A stretch of DNA of 64,000 nucleotides from Serripes groenlandicus (taxonomy: Eukaryota; Mollusca; Bivalvia; Cardiida; Cardiidae): assembly GCA_031761405.1 (NCBI GenBank), contig JASEVX010000013.1, positions 55,755,640-55,819,639 of the forward strand, given 5' to 3'. A program made the position numbers and the translations under genes. Numbering within the stretch: position 1 is the stretch's first letter; each line of letters begins with the position of its first letter. Positions 31,881 to 42,935 of the stretch are shown here, piece after piece. The notes beneath the pieces are model-generated. The model made no database searches, was not told the origin of the DNA, and worked only from the letters and a program-made list of their open reading frames with translations.

Positions 31881-32117
31881 TCATTCAAAATGTAAACAAA
31901 CTGATAAGGTTTTTATTGGGTCACCTGTCAGTTTCTCGTGTTGTGTATTCGCCGGCCTTTGTCCGAAGATTGTGACCGGTGTAATTAGGCCGTCTAGTGT
32001 CCATTGCATAGAACTGGACATTGAAGATAAGACAGCACAGACAGTAACCACACAGACTGTCAATCGATGGGTCTTAAGTAAGATTCTTTGCTCGGTCAAC
32101 ATCTCCTTCGGCGACAT
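31881..32117 (-). CDS. Small unrecognised ORF upstream of E2F
   Basis: 78 codons on the minus strand with a hydrophobic segment (LTVCVVTVCAVLSSM) after a short polar N-terminus, like a signal anchor. No family recognised and no clear splice partners; it may be chance. A TATATAAAGG sequence on the plus strand at about 32147 points the other way. Confidence 0.2.
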   Translation of the reverse strand: MSPKEMLTEQRILLKTHRLTVCVVTVCAVLSSMSSSMQWTLDGLITPVTIFGQRPANTQHEKLTGDPIKTLSVCLHFE

Positions 32118-32375
32118 ATAGGCCTAATAATATAGGCCTAATAATAATATATAAAGGCCCACACTGGACTTACGTGTTAAACTTGTTTCACAATCTATTT
32201 AATTTAGTTATTTTAATTAGAAATCATTGCGACTATAGCGTTATTCGACCGCGCGTCTTCTATAAATGGGAAAAACAAATGAGCATACCTGCAATGACAG
32301 TTTTACTTTTAAAACATCTTCTAATACTCCGACCTGCAGATGTTTCCTACCTGTTACACTCAGGAGAGTTTTGTT

Positions 32376-32570
32376 TTACTGGTTTTCATGCAAGATTATT
32401 TCATTTATATCCCGGCCACAGTTCACGTATTCATGATCCATGGGTAAACTAAACAGTTTTAAAAGGCTAGGCCAAATGACACTACACCGCAACCGTTGCG
32501 CCGCTACTGGAGATCGAACCCGGGACGCTTGATTATAAATTATCGACGCTAACCACTCGGGCAATATCAG
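32376..32570 (-). mobile_element. SINE family B, partial
   Basis: Minus-strand head CGAGTGGTTAGCGTC-like (here CCGAGTGGTTAGCG) and GGTTCGATCTCC, then the body with TCATGATCCATGGGTAAAC on the plus strand. Confidence 0.7.
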
Positions 32571-32640
32571 GGATAGATAGGTAGAACATTTTACATATTA
32601 CATATTACCTGTGAACAATGTTTCGTCGAGCACCAGTGTT

Positions 32641-32962
32641 TTATTGGTGTTTTACGCCGCTTCAAACATTATTTCAGTTATATCACGGCGACAGTTCACT
32701 TATTCATTATCAAACCAGTACAAGGCTAGGAATGAATGAATGTATATTGTTTTATGGCGCATCGACAGCTAAGGTCATTTAGCGCGCAATTAAATTTAAT
32801 TATTCATGATCCCTGGGTAAACAAACCAATACTAGGCTAGAAAATGTGGTGCCTTGCCCAAGTGCACTCCACCATGACCGTAGTGCCGCAACTGGGGATC
32901 GAACCCGGGACACCCGGTTTCGAAATCCCCGACGCTAACCACTCGACCACAGCGGATTCCTC
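32641..32962 (-). mobile_element. SINE family B with internal insertion
   Basis: Head at 32880-32962 (minus: GTGGTCGAGTGGTTAGCGTC and GGGTTCGATCCCC, Ser/Leu-class), core TTTTACGCCGCTTCAAACAT and TCAGTTATATCACGGCGAC at the left. About 70 bp of unrelated sequence (TGTTTTATGGCGCATC) interrupts the body near 32735-32805. Confidence 0.75.
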
Positions 32963-33000
32963 CAATGTGAAAGAGACATGGATTGATGAGGTGATACTAC

Positions 33001-33215
33001 TTTGACCCTTTCTCACATACAGCAAATCTACAGAAAAAGTATTTGCAAAAATGTGAAAAAAAACACTTTATAGATAATAGTATAATAATTGAATAAAGTT
33101 GAAAATACTGTGGCAAAAGGAGAAATTGCTTTTTTTGAGCAATTGCTCCTTTTGTCACAGTGTTTTCAATTGTTGTACTTGCGTCAGAACGAATCTATAT
33201 GCGGGAAAGGGTTAA
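33001..33215. mobile_element. piggyBac-like MITE
   Basis: GACCCTTTCTCACATACAGC left and GCGGGAAAGGGTTAA right; stem GCTTTTTTTGAGC. Confidence 0.75.
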
Positions 33216-33231
33216 TCTTGATTAATAATAT

Positions 33232-33606
33232 TTAATCCTTTCCCTCATACGACAACTATGCAGCAGACGACTTTAAACATATGTTGTCAACCAATGAAAA
33301 AAAAATCTCTATAATTGAATGAAGAACCTATGACTAAAAGTGGAAAACATTGTGTGAAAAGGAGGAATTGCTCGTTTTGAGCAATTTCTTCTTTTGTCAC
33401 TATGTTTTCAAAAAGCTGTATGCTGCAGAGGCGTCAGAAAGCGTCTATACATGAGGGAAAGGGTTTATCATTTCCCACATATGACAACTATGCAGCAGAC
33501 GACTTATAATGTTGTAATTGCATCAGAGTTAAAATGTTGGCAAAAGTAAAAAACTGCTTGCCTTGAGCAATTTCTCCTTTTGAAACAATATTTGGGAAAG
33601 GGTTAT
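33232..33606 (+). mobile_element. Full piggyBac-like MITE followed by a short one
   Basis: 33232-33467 is a near-intact plus-type copy (stem GCTCGTTTTGAGC, right end GAGGGAAAGGGTTTA). It runs into a shorter derivative (33468-33606; ATTTCCCACATATGAC to TTGGGAAAGGGTTAT). Confidence 0.8.
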
Positions 33607-33657
33607 GGTTAAAACCCCATCACACCATAGTAGTGTACACGTGGACCGAGATCGAAT

Positions 33658-33979
33658 TTAACCCTTTCCCTCATACAACAATTCTGCAGCAGACGATTTT
33701 GAACATATTTTGTCAAAAAATAGAAAATCTCTATAATCGAATGGATAATCTATCACTAAAAGTGGAAAACATTGTGGCAAAAGGAGAAATTGCTCGTTTA
33801 GAGCAATTTCTTCTTTTGTCACTATGTTTTCAAAAAGCTGACTGCTGCAGAGGCGTCTAGAAAGCGTCTATTTGAGGGAAATGTCAAAAGTAGAAATTGC
33901 TTGCCTTGAGCAATTTCAACTTTTTATAACAATATTTTCAAAAGTCGACAGAAAGCGTCTGTGTGATGGAAAAAGGTTA
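33658..33979 (+). mobile_element. piggyBac-like MITE with fused fragment
   Basis: TTAACCCTTTCCCTCATACAAC, stem GCTCGTTTAGAGC. At the right end GAGGGAAA passes straight into an internal MITE piece (GTCAAAAGTAGAAATTGCTT) with its own right end. Confidence 0.75.
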
Positions 33980-34103
33980 GGGCTAAACAACCCTATAACA
34001 CCATAGTATTATTGTACACGTGGACCGAGCTCGAATTTAAAGATTATTGCTGCATTATTTTGTATCGTTTATGTTTTCCCTTATATAAGAAAGAGAACTG
34101 GTA

Positions 34104-34409
34104 GGTTGATTGATTGATTGATTGGGGTTTAACGCCGTTTTTAACAATTTCTCAGTCATATCACGGCGGCCAGTTCACCTACTCATATGTTTCCTGGTTT
34201 TCTCACACCAGTACTCCACTCAACAATCTTCCCAAGCAACTGGCTGCTTTTCCACATAGACATTATAAGCCCATTGGTGGAAGACGAATGACGCATGTTG
34301 CATTGACTTTTGTCAATCGTCGGAAAGAAAGTTGGCCGAGCCGGGATTCGAACTCACAAGCCCTGGATTGACAGCCCGCATCGTTACCGACTGAGCTACC
34401 GGGACTCAA
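34104..34409 (-). mobile_element. SINE family A, full length
   Basis: Plus strand shows the TGATTGATTGATTGG tail, core AACGCCGTTTTTAACAATTT and body. The tRNA-like head on the minus strand has TAGCTCAGTCGGTAACGATG, CTGTCAATCC loop and GAGTTCGAATCCC. Nearly identical to 18366-18664. Confidence 0.85.
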
Positions 34410-34533
34410 CTACATAAGAAAGAGCAACCGGACTGGTAGGGGCATATAATACCTAAATTATTGTTTTTAGAATCAGCATGTTCGAATCAGGGTCCTTGAG
34501 GCGTGTTATTATCAATAGCAGCAAGAGGCCAAC

Positions 34534-34801
34534 ATACGAGCCGACACGCGAGAAAACCAGCATTATGGTCGCTGCGTAATATATCGACCCAGATCAGCCA
34601 GCGCAGTCCGCGCTGGCTAATCCGGGCCGACACATTCCGTCTTAGGGGAATAGATGTATAGAGTAATGATTCCTGAAACAGAAAATACACAGTAGGTGAA
34701 ACCTGACTGTCCGGGTAAGCATGCGCGGACTGCGCAGGCGGATCTGGACAGATACTTTACGCAGAGTCCACAATGTTGGTTTTCTCGCGGGACGGCTCAT
34801 A
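34534..34801. mobile_element. GAGCCG-ended foldback MITE
   Basis: TACGAGCCGACACGCGAGAA left and its inverted partner ending GCGGGACGGCTCAT right; internal CAGCGCAGTCCGCGCTGG small palindrome. Confidence 0.8.
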
Positions 34802-35002
34802 TTACTTGTTGATTTATACAAATAAAACCGCAAAACGGGAGAAAATATAATGTAGGAATTCGAAAAATCAATATAAACGCCAGCTGTTTTTCTTTACAGA
34901 ACAAATAATTATTATCATTAAACCTGCATTTAAAAAAAAAGCTACCAGCGTCTTACTTTAACCCTTCTTGCGTACCGCCACTGTTTTTGATTTGGTTTAA
35001 TT

Positions 35003-35212
35003 GGGGTTTTACGCAACTTTCAGCATAATTTCAGTCATATCACGGTGACAGTTCACTTATTCATGATCCCTAGGTAAACAAACAAGTACTAGGCTATAAA
35101 ATGTGCCTTGACCAAAGGGCACTCCACCATGACCGTTGTGTCGCGACTGGAGATCGTACCCATTTTCAAATCCCCGACGCTACTACTCGACCACGGCGGA
35201 TTCCTCGCATCG
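35003..35212 (-). mobile_element. SINE family B
   Basis: Core TTTTACGCAACTTTCAGCAT and TTCATGATCCCTAGGTAAAC; degraded head at the right, where the anticodon arm region is shortened. Confidence 0.75.
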
Positions 35213-35304
35213 CCTCTGTGCTTCCACTTCAGTTCGCCATCTGTCGCGGTCCTGTGCGCTGCCGCCTTCACCTCGTTCGATGGCTTTTATATTCTATGTT
35301 GAGG

Positions 35305-35515
35305 GGTCCATCGTGGTCGACTGGTTAGCGGGTATTTCAAACCGCGCGTCCCGGGTTCGATCTTCAGTCGTGGCACAACGGTTATGATTGAGAACCTTTG
35401 GGTAATGCACATTTCTCAGCCTAGTACTGGTTTGTTTACCCAGGGATCATGAATAAGTGAACTATCGCCGTGATATAACTTAAATAATGTTTGAAACCGG
35501 CGTAAAACCACAACT
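35305..35515 (+). mobile_element. SINE family B, opposite orientation
   Basis: Head GTGGTCGACTGGTTAGCGGG and GGGTTCGATCTTC, body GTTTACCCAGGGATCATGAA, core ending CCGGCGTAAAACC. Forms an inverted pair with 35003-35212. Confidence 0.8.
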
Positions 35516-35785
35516 ATACAAACAAATAAAACGAGGTTCCATGTGAGGTTTCATCGCCATGTATGAATGGGTCTTCTCTTCCTCTATCATTTTGGGTTCC
35601 AATCAAGAGACTGGCGGACAATGCTTTCGGGATTCTTCCGGAGAATAAAAACAGACGCTTTTTGGCTCGTTTGAAAACATTGTGAGCAAAATGCTAATTT
35701 TCCAACTGTATATATTTAGTTTATTTTGCGTTTTGTTATTTGTACATAATTGTTTGTTATTTACTTTTGGAATATTTGCCTTGAA

Positions 35786-36019
35786 TGTAATAGAATAAAT
35801 TGTATTGTATACTTTTATTAAATAAATTGTATTGTATACTTTTATTAAATAAATTGTATTGTATACTTTTATTAAATAAATTGTATTGTATACTTTGCTT
35901 AAATAAATTGTATTGTATACTTTTTTTAAATAAATTGTAGTGTATACTTTAATTAAATAAATTGTATTGTATACTTTTATTAAATAAATTGTATTGTTTA
36001 CTTTTATTAAATAAATTGT
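35786..36019 (+). repeat. 29-bp minisatellite, about 8 copies
   Basis: Unit ATAAATTGTATTGTATACTT plus TTATTAA, nearly perfect, with single-base variants in the 4th-6th copies. Confidence 0.85.
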
Positions 36020-36262
36020 ATCCCGGCTCGGCCAACTTTCTTTCCGACGATTGACACAAGTCAATGCGACATGCGTTATTCGTCTTCCACCAATGGGCTA
36101 CGTCTATGTGGAAAAGCAGCCAGTTGCTTGGGAAGATTGTTGTGTGGAGTATTGGTGTGAGAAAACCAGGAAATGCATGAGTAGGTGAACTGGCCGCCGT
36201 GATATAACTGAGAAATTGTTAAAAACGGCGTTAAACCCCAATCAATCAATCAATCAATCAAT
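36019..36262 (+). mobile_element. SINE family A, 5'-truncated
   Basis: Starts within the head (ATCCCGGCTCGGCCAAC), has the full body and core GTTAAAAACGGCGTTAAACC, and ends in CAATCAATCAATCAATCA. Its truncated end joins the minisatellite and a MITE follows its tail directly. Confidence 0.82.
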
Positions 36263-36469
36263 TTAACCCTTTCCCGCATACAACAAATCTGCAGCAGACG
36301 ACATTGAACATATTTTGACTAAAAGTCAATTGAAAATTAATATAAGCGTAAATATAATCATTGAAAAGAGTTGAAAACATTATGGCAAAAAAAGAAATTG
36401 CTCGCTTTGAGCAATTTCTCCTTTCGTCATCATCTCTTCAACGGTTGTCTGTATGTGGGAAAGGGTTAA
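36263..36469. mobile_element. piggyBac-like MITE
   Basis: TTAACCCTTTCCCGCATAC, stem GCTCGCTTTGAGC, right end GTGGGAAAGGGTTAA. TTAA adjoins the SINE tail. Confidence 0.82.
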
Positions 36470-36529
36470 GCAGAACAAGAAGGGAAATCATGTACTGTTG
36501 AATGCAGCGTATCATAAATCAAACCACGT

Positions 36530-36735
36530 GACCCTTTTCCTCACACAACACTATCTGCAGCAGACGACTTTGAAAATATCATGGACAAAAATTTAGAAAA
36601 AAATCCATTAATTATTGACGTTTAGTAGCTGAATCGAGTTGAAGACAATATGGTAAAAGGAGAAAATGGTCATTTTTTCCAGAATGTTTTCATAAGTCGT
36701 CTGCTGCAAATCAGTCTCACATGGGAAAGGCTTTA
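36530..36735. mobile_element. piggyBac-like MITE, diverged
   Basis: ACCCTTTTCCTCACACAAC, CTGCAGCAGACGAC, right end ATGGGAAAGGC. Confidence 0.65.
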
Positions 36736-36803
36736 GATAAATTAAGAGAGAAAATCAAACAAATTATCGGATACGACGAATCTCAAATCAAACGCGCGGA
36801 TTT

Positions 36804-37034
36804 TTAACCCTTTCCCTAAAAAAGACGCTTTCTGACGCCTCTGCAGCACACGACTTTTTGAAAACATAGTGACAAAAGAAAAAAATGCTCAAAACGAGCA
36901 ATTTCTCCTTTTGACACAATGTTTTCCACTTTTAGTCATAGGTTATCCATTCAATTATAGAGATATTCTATTTTTTGCGAAAATATGTTCAAAGTCTTCT
37001 GCTGCAGAATTGTCGTATGAGGTAAAAGGGTTAA
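36804..37034 (-). mobile_element. piggyBac-like MITE, full length
   Basis: TTAACCCTTTCCCTAAAAAAG to GGTAAAAGGGTTAA; stem GCTCAAAACGAGC. Confidence 0.83.
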
Positions 37035-37688
37035 TTGAGGACGCGCTGGCCATCTGGTTTCAATGACTAATTACAAACGTTGAACAGCTCTCTCTCATAA
37101 CATGCCTTTACTCTTTACATGAAAAGGGCCTGAATTTATTAATGCAACTGGTTACCATAGAAACGCCCATCACCTGTTGTCCCCATGAGGCTACGGCGAT
37201 TAGTGACTTAGTGACTGCACCATACTCTGTATGGAAACTTTTGAGGTTTCCTTTATGACGACATTTTCAAAGTGTCTTCGTTCAAAAAAGTGAATGCGCA
37301 ATTGGAGATTATGTATAGTTATAATATGTAATGTGACTTTATATTGGGATTCGCTTCTTTAGATATCCCTTATTGTCAGGCTTTTCCGGCTGTCTGTCTG
37401 TCTGTTTGTTTGTAAAGCGACGCTCCACAGCCCAAACCGACGGGCCGATTCCGATGAAACTTGGTGAACAGGTGCCAAACGGGCTCAGGGTGTGCGCGTT
37501 TGAGTTACCTTGCTAAGGACCCACAACCAAGGCGAACCCCACGTCGCCTACCGGCTTGTCATAATATGTTTTAAAATGTGAATATATGTATACTAAAAAC
37601 AGAGAGGGCCAGTGAAGTTATTTTTTGTTTTTATATCGTATTGTTGATCAACAATTTTCTCATAGCATTATTATTTTATCTTCTTTAA
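37035..37688. other. Gene-free stretch with a pearl-like fragment
   Basis: 37390-37565 has GGCTGTCTGTCTGTCTG, CCGATTCCGATGAAACTTGG and a CCTACCGGCTTGTCATAATA end, a repeat of the pearl/Helitron type. The rest is unassigned. Confidence 0.45.
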
Positions 37689-37800
37689 TGGACCCGGTGG
37701 TGTATTGGTAGAGCGTCTACCTCGGTGCGGGAGTTCACGGGTTCGGTCACCAAAGACTTTAAAAATGGTAGTGATGGCTTTCCCTCCTTGGCGCTTACTC
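37689..37800 (+). mobile_element. SINE family C, truncated
   Basis: Head GGTAGAGCGTCTACCTCGGT and CACGGGTTCGGTC, then AAAAATGGTAGTGATGGC; cut by a MITE piece. Confidence 0.65.
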
Positions 37801-38462
37801 AGACGACTTTTGAAAACATTGTGGCAAAAGGAGAAATTCTTCGTAATGAAAATATAAAAATGTTTCTTGTTACGATTGTTTTTAAATATCCTGGAAATAA
37901 TAACAATAGTTTTAATAAGTTCGTAGCATTTTGCTGCAGACATCTTTGTGGAGAAAATTTGCTCTCAATGGATCTACTGTACTGTCAAGATGATTTCAAA
38001 GCCATCTGTTAGAAATTGTTTGTATGTAGAAAACTGTTGAATTGACAGAAGAATTCCCCTCAAGCAACACGATTGCATAAACATGTTGAACAATAGTACA
38101 TGCCCTTAGCTATAGCATTTCCATTCTTTAGTAAATATTTTTTCTATTTCCTAGTTATTTAAAAAATCTTCTGCTTTGCAAAGTCATTAATGTCGTCTGT
38201 ATCAGAAAAAGGGTTACTAGATTTATTTGGACAGACTTTATCCTTTTCCCACAAACACTAAATCTGAACCAGGCACGGCTTTGAGAATATATTGGCAACA
38301 AGATGAATATTTTCCATAACGGAGAGCTTAACTATCAAATAGAGTTGAAAACGTAGTGGCAAACGGTTAAATTGCTCATTATTTCTCCCTTTGCCACTGT
38401 GTTTTCCAAAGTCCTCTGCTGCGAAGGCGTCAGAAAGCGTCTTTTTGTTGGAAAGAGTTTAA
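37801..38462. mobile_element. piggyBac-like MITE remnants
   Basis: AGACGACTTTTGAAAACATT (37801) with diverged sequence to about 38035, and an older copy at 38245-38462 (CCTTTTCCCACAAACAC to TTGGAAAGAGTTT). Confidence 0.55.
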
Positions 38463-38605
38463 AAAAAATATCCGACCACGCGTCGTAAAGTATTAACATG
38501 CGGCGTCTCGGACCGGCTGCGGCGTTCCACTCGTTACCACCTGCTCCCTCACGCTCCTGCTTCAAATAATCGATATTCTGTGATCGCCTTAACCCAAAAC
38601 GTGTA

Positions 38606-38816
38606 TTAACACTTATCCTCATACGGCAATTCTGCAGCAGACGATGACTTTGAACGTATTTTGTCAAAATATGGAAAATCTCTATAATTGAATGGGTAAC
38701 CTATGACTATAAGTGGAAAACATTGTGGCAAAAGGAGAAATTGCTCGTTTTGTGCAATTTCTTCTTTTGTCACTATGTTTTCAAAAAGCCGTCTGCTGCA
38801 GAAGCGTCAGAAAGCT
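38606..38816 (+). mobile_element. piggyBac-like MITE, right end lost
   Basis: ATCCTCATACGGCAATTCTG, stem GCTCGTTTTGTGC (one mismatch), breaks off after AAGCGTCAGAAAGC. Confidence 0.78.
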
Positions 38817-39060
38817 TAACGTTTAACGTTTTGATGATAATTTATGAATTGACTCACCCATATTGAATACGTTTGATGATAATTTATAAATTGACTCACC
38901 CAAATTGAAATCATTTGAAAAATAAAAGAGATAAATATCAAAGATCTTATTATTCTTTTTTTATATAATATTACCCGTTTACAAGATAATGATAGTCGTA
39001 GAGAGCTTTAAAGAATCTTGAAATGTGAAACGTTGATTGTAATACAGAGTTGAAACAGTG
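38817..39060. repeat. Short direct repeat
   Basis: TTGATGATAATTTATGAATTGACTCACCC-like unit is present twice (about 38830 and 38872). No gene seen. Confidence 0.5.
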
Positions 39061-39075
39061 TAGGAAAAATCTACA

Positions 39076-39340
39076 TATGAGCCGTTCCACGAGAAAAACA
39101 ACATTATTGACACTGCGTCATATATCGACCAGATCAGCCTGCGCACTTCGCACAGCCTAATCCGGGCCGACACATTCCGTCTCAGTGGGATAAAGGTATA
39201 GAGTAATGACTCCTGAAACAGAAAATATACAGGTGGCGAAACAAGTTGGTCCGGGTTAACCGGCGCGGAATGCTTAGGCTGATCTGGGTCGATACTTTAC
39301 GCAGACTCCACAGTGTTGGTTTTCTCGTGGATCGGCTCAT
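39076..39340. mobile_element. GAGCCG-ended foldback MITE
   Basis: ATGAGCCGTTCCACGAGAAA left, GTGGATCGGCTCAT right. Internal CCTGAAACAGAAAATATACA. Confidence 0.8.
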
Positions 39341-39793
39341 GTGTATGGAGATATCTTTGGACAAATTGACGGTAATCATTTTGAGAAATCCCCCTCCCCC
39401 TTTTTTTTTTTACAAAACACCCTACTTTTTACAATACGTTTTACAAACGTAACAAAAGATGACTGTTTCTTAGGATAATGCCGAGATTGCACATTCACAT
39501 GTTATTGTAACGTGCTCTGAAGAGGGCCTTTATTTGACAAATTATTCTATTATTTTTTATTCTATATTCAAATGTCGAAAATGAGTTTCGGCGTTTATTC
39601 CATTCCGGTAAATAGGCAAAAGTAGGAAAACTCGAGTTTTATACAATATGACCCAAGAGAAAACTTGCTCATGTCGAAAATGTTCTCCTTTTGCCACAAA
39701 TTGCTTTCAAAAGTCGTCTGCTGCAGAGGCGGGAAAAACGCCCCTGTGATATTATAATAGTACAGTTGAAAACACAATAACGTTATACTATAT

Positions 39794-40060
39794 ATGAGCG
39801 GTTCCACGATAAAACCAACATTATGGACTCTGCGTAAAATATCGAACCGGATCAGCCTAAGCATGCCGCGCAGACTAACCCAGACAGCCACTCCCCCCTT
39901 TCCCCCTGTGGATTTTCTGTTTCAGGACTCGTTACTCTATAACTCTTTCCCCCTGAGACGGAATGTGTCGGCCCGCATTAGCCTACGCAGACTGCACAGG
40001 CTGATCTGGGTCGATACATCACGCATATCATATTTTTTTTTTTTTGTAGGACGGCTCATA
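39794..40060. mobile_element. GAGCCG-ended foldback MITE
   Basis: ATGAGCGGTTCCACGATAAA left; the right arm is shortened with a T-run before GGACGGCTCAT. A MITE 3' piece with CGTCTGCTGCAGAGGCGGG precedes it (39690-39735). Confidence 0.75.
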
Positions 40061-40205
40061 TATTTTCATTTGCAGTTTTTGCAGTTTTTTCTTTTCGATT
40101 TTTCGGGGAGAAAAGTGTAGACTGCGGCTTACAGGTCATATAGGAAACAACGGCCCTGGCCGGGTCAGCACAATGCCAGAAAAATATACCGATATAAACG
40201 AGTCT

Positions 40206-40335
40206 AGCACTTTCTTACATACAGACGCTCTCTGATGCCGTTGCAGCAGACGAGTTTTGAAAGTATTGTGGCAAATGGTGAAATTTCTCACAACGAGCTA
40301 TTTGATCATTTGCCACAATGTTTTAAACTCTATAC
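40206..40335. mobile_element. piggyBac-like MITE, left half
   Basis: TTTCTTACATACAGACGCTC, TTGCAGCAGACGAG, then CCACAATGTTTTAAACTC. Confidence 0.6.
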
Positions 40336-40636
40336 TAATATGTAAATAGGCAAAGCCTAGGTCGTGTGAAAGCAAGAACAATTAATTAAGCACTGTCAGT
40401 CCCTAGTCTCAATATATCGCCGTTACATATTGCATTGTAATAGGATGCGAACAGTCAAAATAAAAAATCGCATTCCTTGTACAGAAACCTGGACTATGTC
40501 AGTCCCCAAACAAGAAACAAATTAATAGGCAAATTGTAGAAAGTTACCAAACATAATTCGAATAACATATTGACATAACCCAAACTTATCATGCATTTAA
40601 GTTTAATGTGTACATATCTGTTTTATTTTTTATTAG

Positions 40637-40774
40637 GTCAGGATTGTAACAGACAGTAAGATTTCCAAGGATGTTGATGGAAAACAACACTTAGAAGGCA
40701 TTGAAGAATGTTCTGATTTATTTTCACAAATGCTAGTTATTTGTAAACTAGTAATAAATATAATTGGAAACTGA
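40637..40774 (+). CDS. Possible orphan terminal exon, unrecognised
   Basis: A strong acceptor-like sequence (TCTGTTTTATTTTTTATTAG) precedes an open frame of 45 codons ending TGA, reading VRIVTDSKISKDVDG then EGIEECSDLFSQML. The composition is protein-like and the surroundings (40.4-42.1 kb) lack the window's repeats. No family is recognised and no upstream exon is visible. Confidence 0.25.
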   Translation, partial: VRIVTDSKISKDVDGKQHLEGIEECSDLFSQMLVICKLVINIIGN

Positions 40775-42935
40775 CTCTTACCATGGTTGATTGAATGCCT
40801 TAATTGAGCTTAACATTACTTTCAATTGTACTTCAGTTCACCATTTTCCCCTGGCACATTGTCGGAATGGTGTAATTGATTCCAAAATGAACATATCCAA
40901 AATGAACAATATATGTTCCTATTCAACAGCATTTCCCTTTGAACCCTTATCACCATTTCTGGTTTTTAATTTGTAAAACATAAAACAGCATCAGGTTATT
41001 TGTTAATAAGTACCAGACTTAGTGTCAACAACTGATATATGAAATATGTTGTTTAAAAAAAATGTATAGTGAAAGATCTGATCAGACCTTGAATATGTAC
41101 AGATTCTCAGATTTATCAATGTCGATAACTGTTCCTTTTTTTAATTGTTATTGCGCAATTATAAAGGTTTTGAAAAGGGTACAGGGAGTAAAATAGTTTC
41201 ACTAGAAGCCTTGATAAAAATGTAATAAGTGTTTAAGTAAGACAACTCCCCACAACATAATTGTTTCATGTATAAATTGTTAAGTTTTAGTTGCTTCTTT
41301 CAAATCATGTACCTGCTGAGATTTGAACTCAGAACTCTCGTTAGACCAGGTTTTCTACCACTAAACTACAGTATACATATATTTTTACTTTGAGCAGCAT
41401 TTCATGAAAATATGTGTAATTTGATTACCAGTAAAGTATAAGAATTTTTTTGTTACAATGAATGTATACTAGTTTAAATTTTACCATTTCTATTGTACAG
41501 ATTATACAATTTCACACAGAAAAATGGATTTCACAATAAATTACATAGAAAACAGAAAAGAGATACATTTCTGTGATATTTCAATTATATCAGAGGACAG
41601 AACACTTTGTGAGGTTACTGGGTGACTTATAACTGACATTAATTATTAACTGCCTTTAAGTTTTTATAATATAGCCTTTTCTGTTGAAAAACAGACGAAG
41701 TTTTCTTTATCTTTCAACCAAAATGTTTATACATATTTATTTGAATAAAAAGTATTTTGAGTGTTTGTTGAATTTAAAAAGAGATTGATCCTCTTTATCT
41801 GCAGATTTCAATGTGCAGTTTGTTTTTACCTTATACATTTTAGTTTGATATAGTTGGTGTACATTGCCCTGTTTCATAGACGGACCTAAATCGGTGACCG
41901 TAAAAGGCTTTTTATTTTGCATTTGCTCTTTAATTTGAAGGGTTCTATGACATCACTGCTTGTTGTGCTCCCAAGTATGAAAATAGTGCTGTCAATAGAT
42001 GTTGAATCTTTTATAAATGTGGTTTGAATACATACATGCAGAGTGTTTAAAACATGGGCACCGCAAAGCGGATACATCCCTTCGGTATTCAAGAAAATAG
42101 TGAAAGTCCAATTTTGACCTTGACCTTTAACTTATGACCTTTAAAATAGGCTTCTAGACAGTGCCATATTCTAAGTGTATAACAAGTTTGGTTAAGATCG
42201 GTCGAAGGATGTTCAGTGTAGAGTGGTCACAAGGTTGTTGATATGGGAAATAGTCAAAGTCCAATTTTGACCTTGACCTTTAACCTATGACATTGAACAT
42301 AAATAGGCTTCCAGACCTTACCATATACTAACTGTATATAGCAAAGAAAAGTAATGTGTTTTACTGATAGTCCACATATGACATCATTCCTTTAAAACAA
42401 TACTCATGTTTAGTTTGATCAATAAACAAATTTTGGATAACAAAAAGATGAAACTACTTAGTAGAAATTCAGCCTGTTGAAAGAAAAGTTATGTGTTTTA
42501 CTGATAGTCCACATATGACATCATAAATTTCTTTTTAAACAATGGACTCATTTGAAGGCATGAAAGTGTTTTCCTCTCTTTCAGGTTGGAGGATATATGG
42601 CTTAAGACATTTACTATGTATACCGCAAAACCAGGGTGAACTGATTCTGGTCATACTTTCATGATTTGACAAAGACTAGGTCATAGACATAAACTGTTAA
42701 ACTGTACGATGTAAACAAATAATGTAAATTGAAGGCAAATAATTTGAAATTGACTGTAGTTTTGTTTGTTTGCTACATTTACTGCAATATATAGATAAAC
42801 GTCTTAAAGTCAATACAACTAGACAGTCGAAGATATGATAGTTTAGCTATTTTCTTGAGTGGAGTCAACATTTGACTGGGCATGACAATATACGGAGGTA
42901 TTCAGCATAGTAGCTGAATCCCCCGCATAAAAACA
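40775..42935. other. Low-repeat region without an identified gene
   Basis: At 41307-41375 the minus strand shows a tRNA-like relic (TAGTTTAGTGGTAGAA and GAGTTCAAATCTC) without a paired acceptor stem. Minus-strand frames at 41737-42092 lack clear splice sites. At 42100-42330 a unit with CCAATTTTGACCTTGACC is duplicated, and TAGTCCACATATGACATCAT occurs twice (42370, 42510). Confidence 0.4.

Noticed and set aside
32880..32962. tRNA gene
   Set aside because: A and B boxes are good, but there is no paired acceptor stem and the sequence continues into a SINE body; the same holds for the heads near 18600, 34380, 47890, 51440 and 57900.
35603..36064. 153-codon minus-strand frame with repeated NTIYLIKVY
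   Set aside because: Translation of the 29-bp minisatellite joined to a SINE end.
41307..41375. Isolated tRNA gene on the minus strand
   Set aside because: D and T arm sequences are tRNA-like, but the acceptor stem does not pair beyond about three bases; treated as a relic.
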